Positions 13,532-24,400 of a DNA stretch of 64,000 bases are shown here, piece after piece (position 1 is the first letter of the stretch; every line of letters begins with the position of its first letter). The DNA comes from Ulva prolifera (Eukaryota; Chlorophyta; Ulvophyceae; Ulvales; Ulvaceae). The notes beneath the pieces were generated by a model. It saw only the letters and a list, made by a program, of their open reading frames with translations, was not told the DNA's origin and did no database searches. The translations under genes and the position numbers were made by a program. The stretch is taken from the NCBI GenBank assembly GCA_023078555.1, contig CM041204.1, forward strand, positions 2,696,430-2,760,429, in the 5' to 3' direction.

Positions 13532-16500
13532 CCCTGTTCCCTTCTACATGCTGCGTGCTGTGTTTGTGCAGGTACAGCCGCTTCAGCGACCGCTTCCTGC
13601 GCGTATCCTTCGCCGACGAGCGCCTCGGCGCCTGTAGCCACAAGGACCTCTCCCCAGCCGTCTGCGAGCGCATCCACAGCCTCCTGCTGCAGGGCCTCAC
13701 CGCCGGCAGCCGCCGCTTCCGCTTCCTCGCGTTCTCGACCAGCCAGCTGCGGGAGCACGGCTGCTGGCTGTACTCCGAGTGTGGCCGGGAGGCCGACGGC
13801 GCGCCCTCCGCGGACGCGATCCGGCAGTCCATCGGCGACCTGAGCGCGCTGCGCACGCCCGCGAAGTTCGCGGCGCGGCTCGGCCAGGCGTTCAGCACGA
13901 CGTACGAGACGTTCCGCTTCAAGGCGTGGGAGCTGTGCGACATCCCGGATGTGACGGCGCGGAACGGGGAGCTGTTTTCAGATGGGGTGGGGGTGATCAC
14001 GGGCGCGGGCATGCAGAAGGTGGTCAACCTGTTGCCGCGCCGCTTTCAGCGCGTGCTGGGCGGCGCACTGCCGTCGGCGATTCAGATCCGGCTCGGCGGC
14101 TGCAAGGGCATGCTGGTGCTGTGGGACGATGTACCGTGCGCCCCTGCAGCGCTTATGTGGACCACGTGCATGTGCCATCGGGTGCTACTGCAGCTCCGCG
14201 TCTGTTACACCGTGTCATGGAATGTGCACAATGCATGAGTAGCATGCATGTTCAATGAAGGCGATGCCCTCTGAGGGCATGGACAGCATGCATGTCCCAT
14301 AGTCGCGACCGTCAGAGTGGCGGTGGTCGTCGCCGGCTTTGCAACGACCCGGCTCAATTTGGCCGATTCGAGAAATCAAAATGATGCGGTGTGTTGCAGG
14401 GGCATGCGGCCGGGGGCGCTGGTGGGGGTGCGGCCGTCGATGAAGAAGTTTGAGTCGGAGGACCTCGCGGTGGAGGTGTGCGCGGTCGCCCGGCCCATGC
14501 CCGCCGCCATCAACCGCCAGCTCATCATGGCCCTCCTCTCCCTCGGGGTAGACAGCAGCGTGTTCATGCGCAAGTACCACGACCGAGTCCAGGGCCTGGA
14601 CAAGCTTGTGCACGACAAGCCGGAGGCGCTCAAGGTGCGTGTGCTCGTGCCAACGACGAGGGCTTCCGAGAGCTGCCCATGCCTCCAGTGCTTCTGCTAC
14701 AAAGACATGGGCGGAGAGGCTGGAAGTATTGCAGGCCTAGAAGTGATGGGTCGCCGGATCTGTGTTACAGTTGAGCATCAACGGGCCTCCATCCAAAGAA
14801 AGTTGGAACAATGATTCCTCTGAACAGCTTCCACACACACAACCGGATGCAGCAGCGCCACAAGTTTGACAGTTTACTGTTTCCCCATCGATAGAATGCG
14901 TTTCTTTCATTCCTGTGACATCCTCCCGTGTACATGCAGTTGCTGCGGACAATGGGTGCGCATGCATCGCACGGCGTGCGCGGCGTCGGCGTGGCGCAGG
15001 GGTCGCTCGCGGCATGCATGCTGGAGGCGGGCATATCTCCTCAACAGGACGTGCTGCTACTTTCGATGTGCCAGGCCGTGCGCACCTTTGCGTTGCATGC
15101 CATCACGGTGCGCCTCGGGTCACCCCTGCCGAGTCTGGCCTGGCATGCTGTGATCTCTGTAGGGCTCTTGTCCTCAGACATGACGTCATGTCTGAGGACT
15201 CAGCACATTTCATGAATATGTGTAGGTCTGGCCGTTCCGCATGCGTAGGGTCCCCTTCCTGTAGCAAACGTCACGCGTTGTGCCGCGCTGGTTCACTGTG
15301 TGCCCAATTCCCCAATCGCATCCCCAGACAACTTGAAGTCATTCCATACGCCGAGTCAGCCTCAAGTCAGACCCATACGCCCATACCTGCCGCAGAGCAC
15401 GATGTGATCTGTCGCTGAGTGTCATCCGATGGCGGCTGGTTACCGTGGAATTGACCGTTTATATCACGTGCAGAGGAAGTGCCGGATCATGCTCGAAGAC
15501 GGCATCAACCTCATCGGCGTCATGGACGAGTCCGGCACCCTCCCCGCCGGCACCTTCTGGGCGCAGTGGGACCGCACCCGCGGCCGCCAGACCCCCGGCA
15601 ACAGCGACGGCAGGCCCGACATGGCCGTCCTCCCGCCCGGCACGCGCGCCATCGTCTCCCGCTTCCCGCTCATCTCTCCGGCCGACGTGCGCGTGCTGCG
15701 CGCTGCGGACCCCAGCACGCTGTCCCCGGCGCTGACGGCGCTCACAAACGTGATCGTGTTTCCGCGCGTCGGCACGCCGGAGCCGTGCAAGATGTCCGGG
15801 GGCGACCTCGACGGCGACATCTACCTCCTGACCTGGGACCCGGAGCTCATCCCCCCGCGCGAGGCGGCGGCCGTCGACTACACCCCCGCGCAGAAGGCGG
15901 AGGATGTGCGCGAGAGTGTCACCGTCCGCGACATCGTGCAGTTCCAGGTGAACTACATGAAGAACGACCAGCTCGCGCGGATCGCGATCGCGCACCTCGC
16001 GATCGCCGACTTCGCGGAGGAGGACGGCGTGAGGGTGTACGCGGACAACCACAAGTGCCACAAGCTCGTGCAGCTGCACTCGACGGCGGTCGACTTTGCA
16101 AAGACCGGCGTGCCGGTGCAGCACCGGGACGTGTCGAGGGTGACAGAGAACACGCAGGTGCCGGACTACCTGCCGGGCGGGTGGGACGGCTCGACGACGG
16201 TGATCGGGGAGATCACGCGGGACGCGAAGCGCCGCACAGCGACGTCGGCGCAGGTGTTGCAGCCCGCGGACGCGATGACGGGGCGGCTGCTGCAGCATGC
16301 GGACCCGGAGCTGCTGCTGCCGCGGAGCCGGGTCTTCCGGCGGGATGCGGAGCTGCTGCTCGAGGACTGGACGCGGGACGTTGCTCGGCTGATGCAGCGG
16401 TGTGCCTCCCGGGCCCTGCCGGGCTGTGCTTGCACGGGGCCTGATGTTGCATGTCGCCTGATTTTGCATGCAGAGGAGTCGTGGCCGAGCTCAAAGGACC

Positions 16501-19500
16501 ACAACACAAGCGGCGTGTACGGTGCAGTTTGACGCACACTTCGAGGGTGTGTCAGCCTTATGTGTCGCTGCCAGCAGGCACCAGACTTCACGCACATTCA
16601 AAGACCATTCCAAGCGATTGCGAACCCAACGCGCAGGTAGGTGTGTGTGTGTAGGTTTGGCGTATTTGACGTCGGGGAGGTCTTTTCCGGCAAGGTCCGA
16701 GAGTTCCGGTGCCGCACGGCGGGCAAGGAGAAGCAGGCGGAGCACCAGAAGCAGCTCGACATGGCGCTCGCGGCGCTGGCCGAGCGCTACCAGCGCGACT
16801 GGTTCCCGGGGGTGCAGGCCGACGAGGTCGCGGTCCGCCTCGACGCCGATCTCCACGCCGACCTCCTGCGCCTCGCGGACGGCCCCGGTGCGTGCTTCCA
16901 AGCACTGCCTTGTGCTCAGAGTTCAGTGGTGGTTGGTGTTCCCGGCGCTGTTTCAGGCTGTGATCCCTGGGATAGACTGTGATCCGTTTGTGCCCATCTT
17001 AGCTCAGGCATTTTGTAGACAGATTGTGTAGATGTGGGTGCTTCTGATCACCAGCTGCGCGCGCTCTGAGGTGCGGTGCTCGGTACACGGCCGGGCTCTC
17101 AACGCTGATTCACGCTGTGAACCTGACAGGCTGCATCCAATTTGTCCGAGAAGCTTTGGAGAAATTCAAGATTGCACAGATATGCGCGCAGTTGGTCACC
17201 AGCTGTGCGTGGTCAGTAGCCAGGCCCAGCCAGGTGAAGTGTCAGTGGTATCACCAGGATGCGAGCTGAAATAGCATAGCTGCCCGTGCACAGCTATGTG
17301 AGGCTTGACTGTACCGTAATAAATGAAGAGGTTCCCAAATTAGCCTGCATTACATGGGGTCTAAAAAGAATCTAAGCTTTGTTGGTTCAGTCACCCCCGA
17401 AAACTCATGATCAACTAAATCTAGCTGAGTACCTAGAAATCCCAGCGTTGCGCGTCACATGACGAACGAGTTCATTCAGTACAGTATGCATATGATGTCA
17501 TACGTCCACAGCTTCCCATGATACTTCTGTCGCTCTGTGCATATATGCGCCCCCGATCATGCAGCATGGCATTAGTGTCTTCTCAGGCGGCCTGCCGTGC
17601 AGGCTACACCGGCGACTGGTCTGCCCAGCCACGGCGGAGGCCCCTGCAACTGGAGCCGGGCACCCTGCCAGAGATGTTCTGCGCCGCGTCGGCGCTGTAC
17701 GAGGCCGCGTACCGGCCAGACACGCGGCTGTGGATGCAGCAGCACCTCATCCGGCGGGCGTGCCCGTGGCAGGTGGCGCCGCGGCTGCTGCTGCAGCTGA
17801 AGGCGTGGAAACAACGCGTAGCACAGCAGGCAGCAGGCCCAGTACGTGCTGTGAGCCAGCCGGGGCACGGAACTGGCCAGCGGTATGATTTGGCGGAGCG
17901 AAGGGGAGAAGAAGGCGCAGGGAATGATGTGAGTGGCGCAAGGGGGGCAGGCCGTGCTGGCGAAGTTCATGCTACGAAGGGGCAGGCAGGAGGCCCAGCA
18001 CATGCTGCGCGGGGGCAGCAGCTGGTGGCAGGCTCGTCACATGCTGCGCGGGGGCAGCATCAGGCAGGGGCCCCAGCACACGCCATGAGGAGGCAGCAGC
18101 TGGCAGACAGCTCAGCACATGCTGCGGGCATGGCCGTGCAGGGGGACCATGCCGCAAGCGCCACACAGAATGCACCGGGCGAGTGCTATGTTGTCAGGGG
18201 GGAACATCAAGCAGCACACCCAGCACGCGCTACGACTGAGGTTGGGCAGCCAGGCCGCGCTGCAGGCGCAGCACAGCATGGCTCCGGTCAATTGCACGCC
18301 GGGGCGGGGGGGCAGCAGGCAGCAGGCCCAGCACGTGCTGGGAGCACGCCGCGGCTGGCAGGCCGTGGCACAGGGGGGCAACAGCGCACACCAGGGCATC
18401 TGCATGCTGCAGGGAGCGCGCAGCACACAGCAGGCCCAGCACATGCGGCGGGTGGGGCGCAGCAGGCGACCAGCCCATCACAGCGTGTAACTGAGGCGAG
18501 GCAGGCAGACCGTGCTGCCGGTGCGTCTCAGAGTACATCTTGCCGGCTGCATGCTTCGAGGGGAGCACAGCAGGCAGCAGGCGTAGCACATGCTGTGAAT
18601 GTGGTGAAGCAACTGGCACCTGCTGTGGACGCCGCAGAGCAGGATGGCGAATCGCCTGTGTGCTCTGCGCAGGTGGCCAAGGAGGCAGCGCCGGTGCGTC
18701 CCGGGCAGGCAGTGGCCAGGGCGCATGCGGCGTGCGCTGCGACGGCTTCACAGCAGGCATCGCGACCATCAGCTCCTCAGAGTGAACCGGGGCGAGCAGC
18801 GGTCTCAGCACGCGCCGAAGGGGGGCCGCAGCAGGCGGCGCTTGCGGGTCCCGATGCACAGCACGCAGCAGGCTCAGCGCGCGCTGTGTCCAATATGCAG
18901 AAGGCGGCACATGCGCTTCCTGGTGCGCAGCAGGCGGCAGGTACAGGGCCGGCCGTGAGAGGTCGTCAGGGGCATACATATTTCGTCCCTGATGCGCAGC
19001 ACGCAGCAGGCGCAGCACGCGCAGCACGCGCCGTGGGAGATGCACAGCAGGCAGCACATGCAGTTCCTCACACGCAGCAGGCGCCAGCCCCCACAGGTGC
19101 TGTATGTGGGGAGCCGCAGGTACACCGCCCAGCGTGTGCCACCGATGGGGCACACGGGGGTTTGCATGCTGAGTGCAATGCATCACAGCGCGCAGCGGTC
19201 GCGGCACAGCAGGCAGCGCGCCCTGCACGGCCCGTGAATGGATTGCAGCGGCCAGCGTGTGCTGTGCGGTCAGCAGAAGGGGCAGCAGGCCTGCGGCCGG
19301 CCGTGCAGCACATGTCCGGCAGCACACAGCACGCGTGTGCTGTGCATGCTGTGGATATTGCACAGGGGCCGGCTGGGGAGGGAGGTGCTGTGAACGGGGC
19401 GCAGCGCGTGAGTACGGGTGCCCGGCAGAAAGGTGCAGAGCAGCAAGGCCTGCTTGGGACCCTGCGGAACAGGCTGAGGACACGGCAAAGAGCGTGGTGA
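9379..19500 (+). CDS. RNA-dependent RNA polymerase, copy B, with giant low-complexity C-terminus
   Basis: Tandem paralogue of copy A with the same role. Inferred exons: 9379-10122, 10440-11279, 12584-13434, 13572-14135, 14400-14634, 14940-15107, 15474-16399, 16655-16887, 17603-19500. The total is 6459 nt, about 2152 residues. The DLDGD motif is at 15804-15818 (near residue 1245). The start at 9379 is the first in-frame ATG; an acceptor-like TACAG just after it leaves an upstream first exon possible. Exon 3 carries about 220 extra low-complexity residues before the conserved acidic linker (12584-13300). After the shared CPWQVAPRLLLQLK block, where copy A ends within about 16 residues, copy B runs about 560 residues further in Ala/Gln/His/Gly-rich repeats built on AQQAAGPA-like units. 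An extra exon at about 11509-11846 cannot be excluded. The catalytic part is certain; the ends are less so. Confidence 0.88.
13496..13528. repeat. Poly-C tract (33 C)
   Basis: An uninterrupted run of 33 C residues in intron 3 of RDR copy B, between the donor at 13435 and the acceptor at 13571. It lies in the polypyrimidine position upstream of exon 4. Length in the assembly may be unreliable. Confidence 0.9.
15170..15199. repeat. 30-bp perfect palindrome in an RDR intron
   Basis: Two 15-nt arms are exact reverse complements with no spacer, centred on TGACGTCA between 15184 and 15185. It lies in intron 6 of RDR copy B and is absent from the corresponding intron of copy A. Confidence 0.9.
17820..19497 (+). 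repeat. Degenerate minisatellite coding the RDR copy B tail
   Basis: This stretch is made of diverged units rich in CAGCAGGCAGCAGG and CCAGCACATGCTG, roughly 45-50 nt long. They encode Ala/Gln/His/Gly/Pro-rich peptide in the RDR frame. The repeat composition contains few stop codons in several frames, which explains a long shadow frame on the opposite strand. Confidence 0.75.
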
Positions 19501-19962
19501 TTTGAGTGGCTCCGTGGGACAGTCCATCCCAGACTGACACTGTGTTTCTGGGTCGGCTGTTTGTGGCAACTGCGTTCCATATCGGTGGTCCTCGTGTGGG
19601 TGGAAGCAGCTTTAGTTATAATGCTGATGATTGTTGTGGACCACATGATAAGGTCATCTAATGCTGTGGCCCGGGTCCAGGCTCATGTTCACGTGTGTGG
19701 ATCCATGAACACATAGGTATGGGAGTTGATCTCCATTGCAAGAGCAGAGGCAGTGAGAAAATCCATACCACGGCACGGCCTTGGCTGAGCAGGTAGGCCT
19801 ACACTTGCGCAAAGACCGTACCAATACGTTACACACAGGTGCCTGGAAGGTGCTGACGTATGCGGGTGCATGGGTGTGTTGTTGTGTGTTGATGGCTGAG
19901 TGGGTGTGTGGTTCCCCTGTCTGTGACCCGTGGTGCTACCTGCCTCGCTGGTTTTGTGTATG

Positions 19963-20147
<185 letters not shown>

Positions 20148-20479
20148 CCCGCGTGACGCCCGTCCGCGTGACGCCACCAACTGATGGCCTCTGCCTCCAG
20201 CTAAACCGGGTCCGATTGGCATGCGGGGTGCCTTCGTTGGCGTGTGCAGGGATTGCGGAGACGGCTTGGGCGATGCATTGTCCTGGGTGCGGTGCGGCGT
20301 GGGCCGGCGAGGCTGCACGGCGGTGTGCCGGACTGGCGTGGTGTGCTGTGGCTCGGGGGGTGGGGTTTGGGGCTAGGGCGGCCCCCGGCGATCGGGCGGC
20401 CATGATGGGCGGCCTCAGGCAGCAGTGTGTTGGGCGCGGCCCTGTCGTACGGCGGCAGGCGTTGTGGTTTTGGCGGTTG

Positions 20480-20872
20480 TGTTGTTGTGTGTTACAAAGG
20501 AAAAAGCCGGAGGGCAGCCGCCAGAAAGCCGCCAGGACCAAAAGGGAGAGCACGAGAAACAAATGTGTTGTTGTGTGTATACACACGTGGGCCGTTCGTG
20601 GGTGTCTTGGTGTTTGCTTCGTCTGCTTGCTCCTTTCGCGGTGCTGCCCGACTTGCTGCCTTTGTCCTTGTAACACACACGTGGGCCGTGGGGTCTGTGC
20701 GTGTGTGTGCTGGTGTGTGGGTGTGTGCCTGGCGGTCTGCGGATCTGTGTCGCTTGCTGCGCTGGTGATGGGTGTGATGTGCGTGGGTGTCTTGGTGTTT
20801 GCTTCGTCTGCTTGCTACTTTCGCGGTGCTGCCCGCCTTGCTGCCTTCGTCCTTGTAACACACACACACACA
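20480..20872. repeat. Cluster of TTACAAGG dispersed repeats, both orientations
   Basis: A plus-oriented diverged copy starts with GTTACAAAGGAAAAAG near 20497. Two minus-oriented copies end at about 20678 and 20862 with CCTTGTAACACAC. The minus copies share the block GGGTGTCTTGGTGTTTGCTT and the block TTTCGCGGTGCTGCCCG. The second copy aligns over roughly 180 bp with the plus-oriented copy at 59805-60030. Another fragment lies at about 19905-19963. No coding capacity is evident. Confidence 0.7.
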
Positions 20873-21461
20873 GGCGCCAGAGATGTTGGCGGATACATAT
20901 ATGTACCTGTTGCGGTCTGATTGCCTGCGAAAAGAAGCAAAATCTTAGCGATGCTGCTATCCACGAATTAGAAATATTGTTTGGAAGTGGCGACTGCTTC
21001 AAGAGTCGCTGCAAGCCGATCCAGATTTGAAGTCGACACACTCGTAGCCACGATGATTGCGTCTGCAGCGAGCAGAGAACTCTGATCAGCTGATAGCCTT
21101 CACGGCCGGGAGTGGTGTCACGAAAGCAACGAGTTTGTATGCATGATAATGACAATATGATGTAAGTACGCATTTCGTAACTGTTCTACGTTTCGAACTT
21201 CGCGTGCAAGTAGCCATTGCTTCTTCCTGAGTCGTAGTATAGGCAGTCCGCTCGCGCTCTCATTGCAACACCTAAACATCTCACTAGTAGCGCTTGAGAA
21301 TCACCTCAGCAAACGCTGTATATATTACTTGAGCAACCATGTCGCAGGTGCGCTGCCAGTAGCGAACTGCACAGTGTAGACTTGAGCTTTGTAGGCATCA
21401 GCCTGATCGCGTTTGCTCCGATCCGATAGATATGAACTAATGAACGCCATCCTCTGGCTCT

Positions 21462-24400
21462 GTGATGATACGAGCTAGTTTATCGGGAAGCGATGATGCC
21501 TCAGATGCTGGACGAACGCAGGTTCTAGGGACGCCCAAAGCACGCAGACAACGTGCACATGCAGAGCAGCCATGTCCACATCGTCAACTACATCGTGAAG
21601 AATTTTCTAATCATCTGGATCTGCTGCAGGTTGGCGAAGCTGTGGAAGTGCGTGTTCTTGGAGACCCGGGCAATGCTCTGGCAACTGGCGAAGTTGCTGC
21701 GATCCTTGCTCCGGCTACTGCAGAAGATACGGAGCTTGTTGAGCTAAACACGGGGGTCATTGGCCACGTGCGTCCTCAGCAGGCGAACGTGCAGCATCAG
21801 TTCTCCGTTGCGAATGCACTGATGCCCGCCCCAGTCACAGTCAGTGACATTCCGGTGTCAGGTGCCGCGCTGTCCTGACAATCCACCATTACATCCATAT
21901 CGCGAAGCCTATCTAATGCATGACAGGCACCATGTTTCCCTGGCAGCTTTGTTCTGATGTCTGCAGGCGCCCATCTTCGAATTGGTTCACATGTTGAAGT
22001 ACAGAGGCTTGATTCCCAGAACCTGGAGTATGGCCGCGTTGCAGATGTCTACGACGCCACTCCAGGAACTCAGCCAATCGTCAAATTGGTGTCAGGCACT
22101 GTCGGAGCGGTGCGCCTGCCACACCGTCTCCGTTTCTGCGCAGTATGCGCAGAATTCTGGCCTGGGGCCTTGCACACCTGGACCCCCACCCGCCCTCTCC
22201 GTTCAAGTCCTCTCAATTCCAACTACACAACGGTTTCTCATTCTGTTGAAATCACACTGGAGTGTACGGCAAAGCACTTACGCTGCCCATAGATCAATCC
22301 ATGCTTGCCGGTCCGACCACATGTCTATTCAGACAGCATCTCGACCACCCCCAAACTTGACATGCACACGAGGCACAGTCACCCTGCCACCAACGAAGCC
22401 GCCCAACCCGCACAAAATCAGATTCTACTGCTACGGTTTGTTGCGCTCGCTGCTGATACGAACCCCCCGATCAGCGTCACCACATGTCCACACACGACAC
22501 ACACTTGTGCTGCTGCCCCAGTCGCTGGCCCCAGTCTCTGTGCCAGTGATGGTATTTTCCCGCACGGTTGTCTGCGCCCACAATCTCCAACCGTGCCAGA
22601 GCAGGTGACTTGCATGGAGGCCCCACGCCTCCCAGACCGCGCCACCTGCCTCCACCTCCTCCGCAGCAACCCCCTCATCATCGCGACGCCCCTCGGCGCC
22701 TCCTACACCGTCCTCTGCCACGTCACCTCCGTCCTCGACTCCCAAGGCCCGGCTATCATCGTCACCGGCCACGTCCCTGCCCCCCAGCCCTCGCCACACG
22801 TAGCCCCGGCCGCCCCCGACGAGATCACGGCCGCCCTCACCTCCTTCATTGTCCCCTTCACCCCCAGCCCCAGCCTCCGCTCCTCTGCCGCCCCGACCCC
22901 GGAACCCGGCGAGTTTCCACTCCTCCTGTCTCCGTCCCCGGGTGCCTCCCGTGGCCACCCAGAGGCCCACCTGTCAGACCCCATCTTGCCGCGGGCTCCC
23001 GCACAGGCCGCACATCCCATGAGCACCCCTGTGGCCGCCGCAGCGAGGGGATACAGCAGCGCGGTCTCTCCATCTGGCTCCCCCGCGCAGTCAGCCTCGC
23101 CGAATCTATCGGCGATAGGTAGCCACAACGGCGTAGACGCGCTGCGAGCGCATGCCGGAGCGCCACCCTTCCAGCCCAGAGGGCTTTTCGCCGGCCACCC
23201 GGGGAGTCCCCCCCACCAGCCCGGTGCGGAGGCGGGGGCCGTGTCTGCGGTCCGCGACCTCGGCTTTGGCATGCGTGCGCTGGCGGTCGACACGCATGCG
23301 GGCCAGGACGGCGTGCCGCAGCGTATCATGCCGTCATGGCAGGAGATTGAGGTGGGGGGGGAGCACGATGGGGCAGTGGGAGGGGGGGCTTCGCCTGAGG
23401 GCAGCCCGGCGTGGTCAATAGTGGAGCGTGCCGCAGATGAGGAGGCGTGGGCTGAGGCTCAGGCAGAGGTGAGTGTGCATGCAGCTGTGCATGTTTCGTC
23501 TGTCGCTGCATGTGCATCCTTCGTCTGTTGCTGCTTGACTCTGCTTGCTGGCGAGGTGGGATCGCGTGGCTGCTGCTCCAGCGACATGACCGGCCACCGG
23601 AGGGCATGGCGGTCCTGTAACCTTGGGGACGCGGCGTTTGTACTGGCCAGACTGTCGAGTGCTGATGTCCAGATGCATGGCGAGGTGCATGCATGTATGT
23701 GGCCGTACGCATTCAGTGGAGGCGACTGCATGGTCTGCCGGGACCGCGGCCTCGAAGCCTCAAAGTTGCCTCAGCTGCCGCCCTTGTTGTCGTGCATATT
23801 GATCTCAAAATTGTGCTGTAGATGTGCACGGTGTGCTGTGCAGAGGGACCTCGCGCCAAAGCTGGCAGTGCTGCGGGAACAGTGCCAGAAGTTCGCGCTG
23901 AGCTGGGACCGCGCAGAGACGCTGGTGATGCTGATCGAGGACGCCACGGTGCCTCAGATCGTGGACACGCTGCAGAAGTACTCCTACAGCTTCGAGGCGG
24001 TGCGGCTGCACAGCCTCCAGACTTGTATCTCTTACCTGTGCACCTTCGGTGTGCTGTTCTGTGGTGACATTGGCCGTTGTGTGCGACAGCGTGCCTCTTG
24101 TGGACATTCCCGATTCGGTCACCCTGCGGCCCTGAAAATACTGCGGTGTCCCACCCAGAGACCACAGGGAGATCTTACGCTTCGTCATGCATGCGCTGCA
24201 CCGATGTGTCTCGTGCACTCCCCTGGTAGCCACGGTGTGCCGCCCGCGAGGGCCGCTGTGCTGTGGGACCGCGCTGCTGCGGTCTGCTCCTGCTGGGCTG
24301 ATCGTAGCCATGCCTGCTGGCGCATGCAGGCTGCGAATCACCTGCTGAATGCCGTTGCGAACAACCGCGGCCTCCCCAGCTCCGGCCCAGGCAGCGCCAG

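Noticed and set aside
12571-13758. 395-residue minus-strand open frame
   Set aside because: It overlaps RDR copy B exons 3 and 4 in antisense, and the sense frame matches the paralogue.
15459-16469. 336-residue minus-strand frame
   Set aside because: Antisense of RDR copy B exon 7, which carries the catalytic motif on the plus strand.
2-19500. Viral origin for the polymerases
   Set aside because: The DLDGD motif, many spliceosomal introns and RPSMKKFES-type blocks are those of cellular RDR enzymes, not of RNA-virus replicases.
18230-19540. 436-residue minus-strand open frame over the RDR copy B tail
   Set aside because: It is the reverse shadow of the CAG/GCAGCAGG minisatellite. The plus frame continues directly from a conserved RDR exon with correct phase, while the minus frame has no independent support.
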